Assembly: GCF_017916325.1 (NCBI RefSeq)
Contig: NC_090140.1
Coordinates: 7,501 to 71,500 of the forward strand
Origin: Leishmania martiniquensis
Taxonomy: Eukaryota; Euglenozoa; Kinetoplastea; Trypanosomatida; Trypanosomatidae
Length of the DNA stretch: 64,000 nucleotides
Direction: 5' to 3'
Both the position numbers and the translations under genes were made by a program. Below, piece by piece: positions 59,331 to 64,000 of this stretch (the stretch's first letter is position 1; every line of letters begins with the position of its first letter). The notes under the pieces are model-generated. The model was not told the origin of the DNA, made no database searches, and saw nothing but the letters and a program-made list of their open reading frames with translations.

Positions 59331-62300
59331 ATGCACGCTCCTCGCTCTGGTGGTGTAGGCATGTACTTGCGGAAGCCGCTCGTGCAGCGTGGGACGCGGC
59401 GTCGCCACCCTCACAGGTGCCATGAACGAGTACCAACTGCGACCAGGTCAGCGCCGCTGTGGTCGTCGGGCAGCGGGGGTGGAGGGAGCGACTTCGCGCG
59501 CTACACAGAGGCGGAGCTCGCGGATACGGTTTTCACAGCGCCTTTGCCCACCGAAGCGCATCCCGCGCCAGTCGAGCAGCGACTCGCCTCCTCCTTCCCT
59601 CTTGCAGCCTCAACAGCAGCGACTGGTGCGCAGCGTCACCGCCGACGACGCTCCCTTCACTGCGGGAACGAGGTGTCGAGCTTGCCGCCTACCCGCGCCA
59701 TCTTGAATCACCTGAACAGCTCCCTATGGCTGCAGGTGCTGGCTTGCCTGCATAGACGCGGCGCCCTTTCCAGCGAGGATTACGCGGGCGCGATTCGGTA
59801 CTTGCCAGCTTTCACATACCGCCCGCTGATGCCGTGGCTGTGGACCTCTCCTGCCTCGTCGATACCAGAGGGAGCGGCGCAGCATAGCAACGCAAGTCAC
59901 CGAAACAGCGAAGCGGAGAGCTGGCCAGCTGCATGGAACCGCACGGGGGGCAAGGTGGGCAAGCTTGACTGGCAGGCAGAGGTGCACAGCAAGCCGCCCC
60001 TCGCCACGTCGGCGACGACCTGTCGACCTGCAGCTCCGCTGGCACCTCCTGCTCCAGCGCCGCTCACGGCATACACGGTCACAGATATGAGTACCGCTGC
60101 GCCGGCGCAGTGGGCAGACATTGCGACATCGGTGGTGAGGTCAGAACTTGGCGAGGCTCCGCCAGCCACTGCGATGGAGCTGCTGAAGATATGGCACGGC
60201 CTGTTCTTCGCCCTCCGCTCGCACACGGTGTGGGCCAGCACGCCGGAGCAGCTGCGCGATTGTGCTCACCCGCAGATCATGCGCATGTTCGAGTGCTTCT
60301 ATGCAGACGTCAAGAGTTACTCTCGGCTTTTCCGTCCGAACGAGGCGCTGGGCGCTGGCGTCGCATCCTCTGAGGAGCTTCAGCTGCAGCAGTGGCGTGA
60401 CGACGTCACTACCGAGGTGGCGGTGCGCACGCTGACGCCGCCGATCTTGCTTCGCAACCTCCGCAGCCTGTACCGTCTGCACCGCAACTCCGCAATGCTG
60501 TTCGCTGAGCTCTACGCCATGTGCATCAAAGAAGAGGAGGCGCACCTGCACCTTCAGGCCTTTCGTGCGACCAGTCTCGGTAGCGCTCCGGCGGAGGAAG
60601 GGCATCAGCCCATTACACGCACGCAGCGGCAGAAGCTGACGACAACAGCGCTGCTGATGGATGTAGATCTTGCCGCTTATTATGCCACACTGCCGGGACG
60701 GCGCCACAGCGGCCTCAGCGATGCGGGCGAGCAGTGGTCCGCTACGCTGCAGCATCTTCGGTTCCTTCTTCCTCGCGTGCATCTCCTTCAGTGCGCGAGG
60801 GCGCAGCGAGTCTCGCTGGCGTCAAGCAAGAACATTGCCGATGAAGCGGTGTGGCAGCCGTGGCGGCAGGTCGCGTCTATCATCATGAACGTGTGCGTGT
60901 GGGTCAGCAACAACAACGGCGAGGCGGAGCGTTGCGCCGACGCGCTGCGGTGCACAATAGAGACGCTTCGGTGCATGTGTGCGCAATCATCGACGGCGGG
61001 CCGCGGCAGCGCATGCAAGCTACTCACCCCTCCAACATCCCGAGACGTTAGCTGCTTCATTTCGTGCCTTGTCGAAGCCGCCCGGGACAGCATGCGGGCA
61101 AAGGCAGCTCAGCTACATTATGGCCCGATGGATGGGTTGTTGGGCGTGTACCTGCTCTCCGTCGCCGTCTCTGCCGTTGTCCCAGCTAGCGTTCCCTCGC
61201 ACAAGTCAAGAGCGGAGTGCCAGCAGACGGGCAACGGAGTGAGCTTGCCGAGCGCCAATGCTACCGATGGCGCCGTGGAATTGCTGCAGCGACTGCGTCT
61301 TCTCTTTCACGCCTCGAAGTCGACGCCTCGCGAGGTGTGGGCTGCGCTGCATCGCTTCCCGGGGGCAAGGAACGCTGCCCGCTACGGCCTCGTCACGGTC
61401 GGCTATCGACTCTTCAGCGATTGTGTCGTGCCACTGGCAAGTCAGCCAAAGTCCATTGTGAGTGCCTGGCGCCTCTGGGGCCGCTTGCGCGCGTGGGCGA
61501 CGGAGGTCGGACGGCCACTGGGCCTGCGCGGAGAGGCTGCTTCGGTGCTGTGGAAAGTGCGGTGGCTGCAGGAGCAGGACCGCGCGCCATCGGCGCTGTG
61601 GCCTCGACATTCCACAGACAGCGACAACAGCGCGGCCAGTGCTCTGCTCCGCCGTCTGACGTCTGGCGGCGTGAAAGCTCGCGGCGACGCCGGCTACGGC
61701 GCTCCCGAGACATCGACACAGGCGAGCCCTGTGTCGTGGCGTTGCGGATGCGGCTTCGAGAATGGACCCACGAGCGCCAGCGCGTACCCCTTCGACGTGT
61801 CAAGTTTGGCGTGCGCAGCTTGTGTGCTGCGCACGCTGGCGCCGCTGAGTTGGGAGTGCCCGTCCTGCCACGCCGTCGCCTGCAGCGGCGTAAGCGTGCC
61901 GTATTGCCTGCGTTGTGAGGCGGCCCATCCCCTGGCGGATCAGCTTTGCTTAGACATAAAAGCACCCAACGCGTTCGGTGCTCGGGCGTGCGGCGTGGCA
62001 TCGTGCAAAGGACGTTCACCTCTGGGAACAGTGGCCTTGCGACGGCAAAGTAATCTGCGCATGAGCACGCTCTGCCCCACAGCACCGCCGCCATTGCTGA
62101 GTGCGTGGGGGGCGGCCGGTGGTGTTGCACGATGCTGTTGGGACTGCGGGCGGGTGTGTGACAGTGCACCAGCTAACGTTGGCGGGGTGGACGTGGCGCC
62201 TCTTTCTTCGACGAGCGCGGCACCCTTTCGGTACAGCGACAAAGACGCTTTGCTGGACAGCCTCCGTAAGGATGACCATTCACTTAGGGTGGAGGATGCA

Positions 62301-63878
62301 GGGACACTGGTCTACGTGTGCTCCGACTGCCACGCCATCTCCGCGGGACCGCACGGTGCCTCTTCCCTCAGCGTACCAGGCAATGCGCCGGCGCCGATGG
62401 AGGGGGTGAAAGCGTCGGAGTGCGACATAGCGCGCTGCAGCCTCTGTGGCAGCACGGAGCCCGGCTACTACACTACCGCCTTCAGCTGGGCATGCAATTG
62501 TGGCGCCCGCAACGCTGCGCTGCACGCCTACTGCCATGCATGTTCACGGGCCGCACAGCAGCCCGCGGTGACGTGCACGCACTGCAGCCACGCGCAGCCT
62601 GTCAGGGCAGACGCGGCGGGAGAAGAGAGTAGGGGTGAGTGCGAGCGCTGCCACCACCCACACCCTCGCGCACTCGCTGCCATTCATCAGCACCGCCTTG
62701 TCCGCTGCCCGGCGTGCCAAGGCCGTGTGCTGTCCACGAGCTTACAGTGCCCGCACTGCGCCTCCACCGCTGTGGCGGCAGTGGCAGCGCTGCTTCCAAC
62801 GGAGGCGGACCAACCGTGGGTCTGCCACCACTGTGGCACAGCACACGCGATACGCGGCAGCATGGATGGCGAGCTGCGCCCCCCGGCGCACCTGGCGGGC
62901 GTCTCATCCTCGCGTGCACCTCTGCAACTACTCCTCACGCATGCTGACGACGACTGCTGCACAACGTGCAGTACGCGCCGTCTGCCAGCTGCCACGTGGG
63001 AGCGTGGACGTCTTTGGGGGTGCAGCAAGTGCGGAGAGCCACACAACTGCGGACTGGCGTGCCGACGATGCTGCGCTCTGGCCCCTGGCGTTCCTGGCGG
63101 CGAGGTGTATGTGTGGCGCTGCGCGGCGTGCGACGCCTATCACCCCAGCTGGGAGACACAGTGCCAGACTACCGGCTGCGGAGCTCGAAAAGGAACTGTG
63201 GGCGCGTACCAGCGCTTCTGCTACTCACCCTGGAGATGTGCTGAGTGTGGTGGCGTAACGCTGTCCTCGCACGCGGCCGCCTGCGCCTCCTGCGGTACGG
63301 AGACCCCGCTGCCGTTGCGTGACACCCCGTGCACCTACGCTGACGCGTGCGCGACGGCGGCGAACGCAGAGAAGCGTGGTGCGAATGCGGAGGCGCACGA
63401 CAGCGCACACGCCCATGAAGAGGAAACGACAACTGAAGTCGATGAATGCGCCGATGGAGGCGTGCAGAAGACCTCTGGCGGGGCCTGTGCAACTCGTTCC
63501 ACATCGCCTGCTGACCCGCTCAGGGTTCAGCCTCCACAGCATGCAGAGACTACCCAAGTTTCGCGTCTAGCAGAAGTGGAGGCGTTACTGCTACAGGCAG
63601 CTGCACACCCAACCCCGCCGTTGCTTACCTGTCCGCTGGACACGGCGGTGGTGGAAGCAGTGTCGCCGACATCACGGTGGCCGCGCAGGAGCGGCGGCAC
63701 CTCCGCACAAGGAGGCGAGCTAGCGGGTGGTTTGGCCATGGCAGCTACTGATCCAACACACCGCAACAGCGCCGCTACGGGTGGGGACATCGGTGGCGCC
63801 GGATTTACCCCAGAGCCGTGGGAGGACGCGTACGCCGCGATGGTCACCTCCTATTGTGGCCGGTGTGACGCCGGATAA
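59331..63878 (+). CDS. Large protein with Cys-pair zinc array (1515 aa)
   Basis: The 1515-residue protein has three zones. The first 50 residues are Arg/His-rich with almost no acidic residues (RKPLVQRGTRRRHPHRCHER), resembling a mitochondrial presequence; a second ATG at residue 11 is an alternative start. Residues about 130-790 are mostly helical with no named motif, with recurring Leu/Arg-rich helices (ILRNLRSLYRLHRNSAM). Residues about 803-1325 hold at least 20 C-x-C or C-x2-C pairs, many in W-x-C-x(1-2)-C form (SWRCGCGFEN, SWACNCGARN, PWVCHHCGT, WRCAACDAYH, PWRCAECGG), several with the Asn of RanBP2-type fingers. RanBP2 fingers bind single-stranded RNA or ubiquitin. The C-terminal 190 residues are disordered. 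A mitochondrial RNA-binding role is inference; the gene is intact. Confidence 0.88.
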   Translation: MHAPRSGGVGMYLRKPLVQRGTRRRHPHRCHERVPTATRSAPLWSSGSGGGGSDFARYTEAELADTVFTAPLPTEAHPAPVEQRLASSFPLAASTAATGAQRHRRRRSLHCGNEVSSLPPTRAILNHLNSSLWLQVLACLHRRGALSSEDYAGAIRYLPAFTYRPLMPWLWTSPASSIPEGAAQHSNASHRNSEAESWPAAWNRTGGKVGKLDWQAEVHSKPPLATSATTCRPAAPLAPPAPAPLTAYTVTDMSTAAPAQWADIATSVVRSELGEAPPATAMELLKIWHGLFFALRSHTVWASTPEQLRDCAHPQIMRMFECFYADVKSYSRLFRPNEALGAGVASSEELQLQQWRDDVTTEVAVRTLTPPILLRNLRSLYRLHRNSAMLFAELYAMCIKEEEAHLHLQAFRATSLGSAPAEEGHQPITRTQRQKLTTTALLMDVDLAAYYATLPGRRHSGLSDAGEQWSATLQHLRFLLPRVHLLQCARAQRVSLASSKNIADEAVWQPWRQVASIIMNVCVWVSNNNGEAERCADALRCTIETLRCMCAQSSTAGRGSACKLLTPPTSRDVSCFISCLVEAARDSMRAKAAQLHYGPMDGLLGVYLLSVAVSAVVPASVPSHKSRAECQQTGNGVSLPSANATDGAVELLQRLRLLFHASKSTPREVWAALHRFPGARNAARYGLVTVGYRLFSDCVVPLASQPKSIVSAWRLWGRLRAWATEVGRPLGLRGEAASVLWKVRWLQEQDRAPSALWPRHSTDSDNSAASALLRRLTSGGVKARGDAGYGAPETSTQASPVSWRCGCGFENGPTSASAYPFDVSSLACAACVLRTLAPLSWECPSCHAVACSGVSVPYCLRCEAAHPLADQLCLDIKAPNAFGARACGVASCKGRSPLGTVALRRQSNLRMSTLCPTAPPPLLSAWGAAGGVARCCWDCGRVCDSAPANVGGVDVAPLSSTSAAPFRYSDKDALLDSLRKDDHSLRVEDAGTLVYVCSDCHAISAGPHGASSLSVPGNAPAPMEGVKASECDIARCSLCGSTEPGYYTTAFSWACNCGARNAALHAYCHACSRAAQQPAVTCTHCSHAQPVRADAAGEESRGECERCHHPHPRALAAIHQHRLVRCPACQGRVLSTSLQCPHCASTAVAAVAALLPTEADQPWVCHHCGTAHAIRGSMDGELRPPAHLAGVSSSRAPLQLLLTHADDDCCTTCSTRRLPAATWERGRLWGCSKCGEPHNCGLACRRCCALAPGVPGGEVYVWRCAACDAYHPSWETQCQTTGCGARKGTVGAYQRFCYSPWRCAECGGVTLSSHAAACASCGTETPLPLRDTPCTYADACATAANAEKRGANAEAHDSAHAHEEETTTEVDECADGGVQKTSGGACATRSTSPADPLRVQPPQHAETTQVSRLAEVEALLLQAAAHPTPPLLTCPLDTAVVEAVSPTSRWPRRSGGTSAQGGELAGGLAMAATDPTHRNSAATGGDIGGAGFTPEPWEDAYAAMVTSYCGRCDAG
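61737..63305 (+). other. Cys-pair zinc-finger array coding segment
   Basis: Codes residues about 803-1325 of the large protein. The fingers vary in spacing: some have C-x-C first pairs, some C-x2-C, one CGVASC, and some lack an obvious partner pair nearby. Confidence 0.8.
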
Positions 63879-64000
63879 CGCTAAGCTGTGAGAAACGCGC
63901 GGATGTGGGCCGCATAGGCCCTGAAACGTCCGACCACAGCTACACGCAACGATCCCGTTCGCGCACCCCTCATCTTCTCCACAGCCTCCCTCTCTCTAGC
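63879..64000. other. Downstream flank at right edge
   Basis: 122 bp after the last stop codon, ending in a C/T-rich stretch (cctccctctctcta) that may be the start of the next gene's splice signal. Confidence 0.4.

Overview
The window reads as nuclear DNA of a trypanosomatid, most likely a Leishmania-type parasite. Coding sequences are long, GC-rich and apparently intronless. From about 2.4 kb to the right edge every gene lies on the + strand. Genes are separated by 0.5-4 kb of sequence rich in polypyrimidine tracts, (CA)n/(GT)n and homopolymer runs, as expected for polycistronic Pol II transcription with trans-splicing. The gene families (vault protein, SAR1, LC8, kinetoplastid coiled-coil proteins, LSG1, branched-chain E2) fit that lineage. 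From memory only, the order resembles part of Leishmania chromosome 5. The species cannot be fixed from the sequence alone.

Layout. Positions 1-432 hold the start of a minus-strand gene that runs off the left edge. Positions 433-2459 are a divergent strand-switch region, the expected Pol II start zone. The + strand unit then reads: coiled-coil protein, small putative mitochondrial protein, SAR1, coiled-coil protein, coiled-coil protein with a degenerate nucleotidyl-cyclase domain, major vault protein (2.5-17.6 kb); dynein light chain LC8, RRP15-like, RppH-like Nudix hydrolase, Plus3-PPP phosphatase (19.6-27.1 kb); a gene-poor 3.9 kb stretch; small protein, degenerate TrmB-like methyltransferase, CAMK-like kinase (30.9-36.2 kb); DDX21/Gu-type helicase, leucine-rich-repeat protein, two coiled-coil/low-complexity proteins (39.1-49.3 kb); branched-chain transacylase E2, Fip1-CCCH protein, LSG1 GTPase, and a 1515-residue protein with a long Cys-pair zinc array (50.5-63.9 kb).

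Four copies of a 385-bp sequence, identical apart from homopolymer length and a few bases, lie in the same orientation downstream of the vault protein, phosphatase, kinase and helicase genes. They are probably in 3' UTRs and look like short degenerate retroposon-type (SIDER-like) elements, each with a canonical G-quadruplex motif on the RNA-sense strand.

The genes do not form one pathway, as is normal for these units, but several touch RNA metabolism: RRP15, the Gu-type helicase and LSG1 in ribosome biogenesis; Fip1-CCCH in mRNA 3' processing; the Nudix enzyme in nucleotide or RNA 5' ends; the Plus3-phosphatase probably at elongating polymerase. The most striking observation is the phosphatase: its N-terminal domain matches the RTF1 Plus3 fold in detail, giving a single-chain candidate for a transcription-elongation phosphatase. 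The pseudo-cyclase coiled-coil protein, the degenerate TrmB protein, the zinc-array protein and the near-identical repeats are the other leads.
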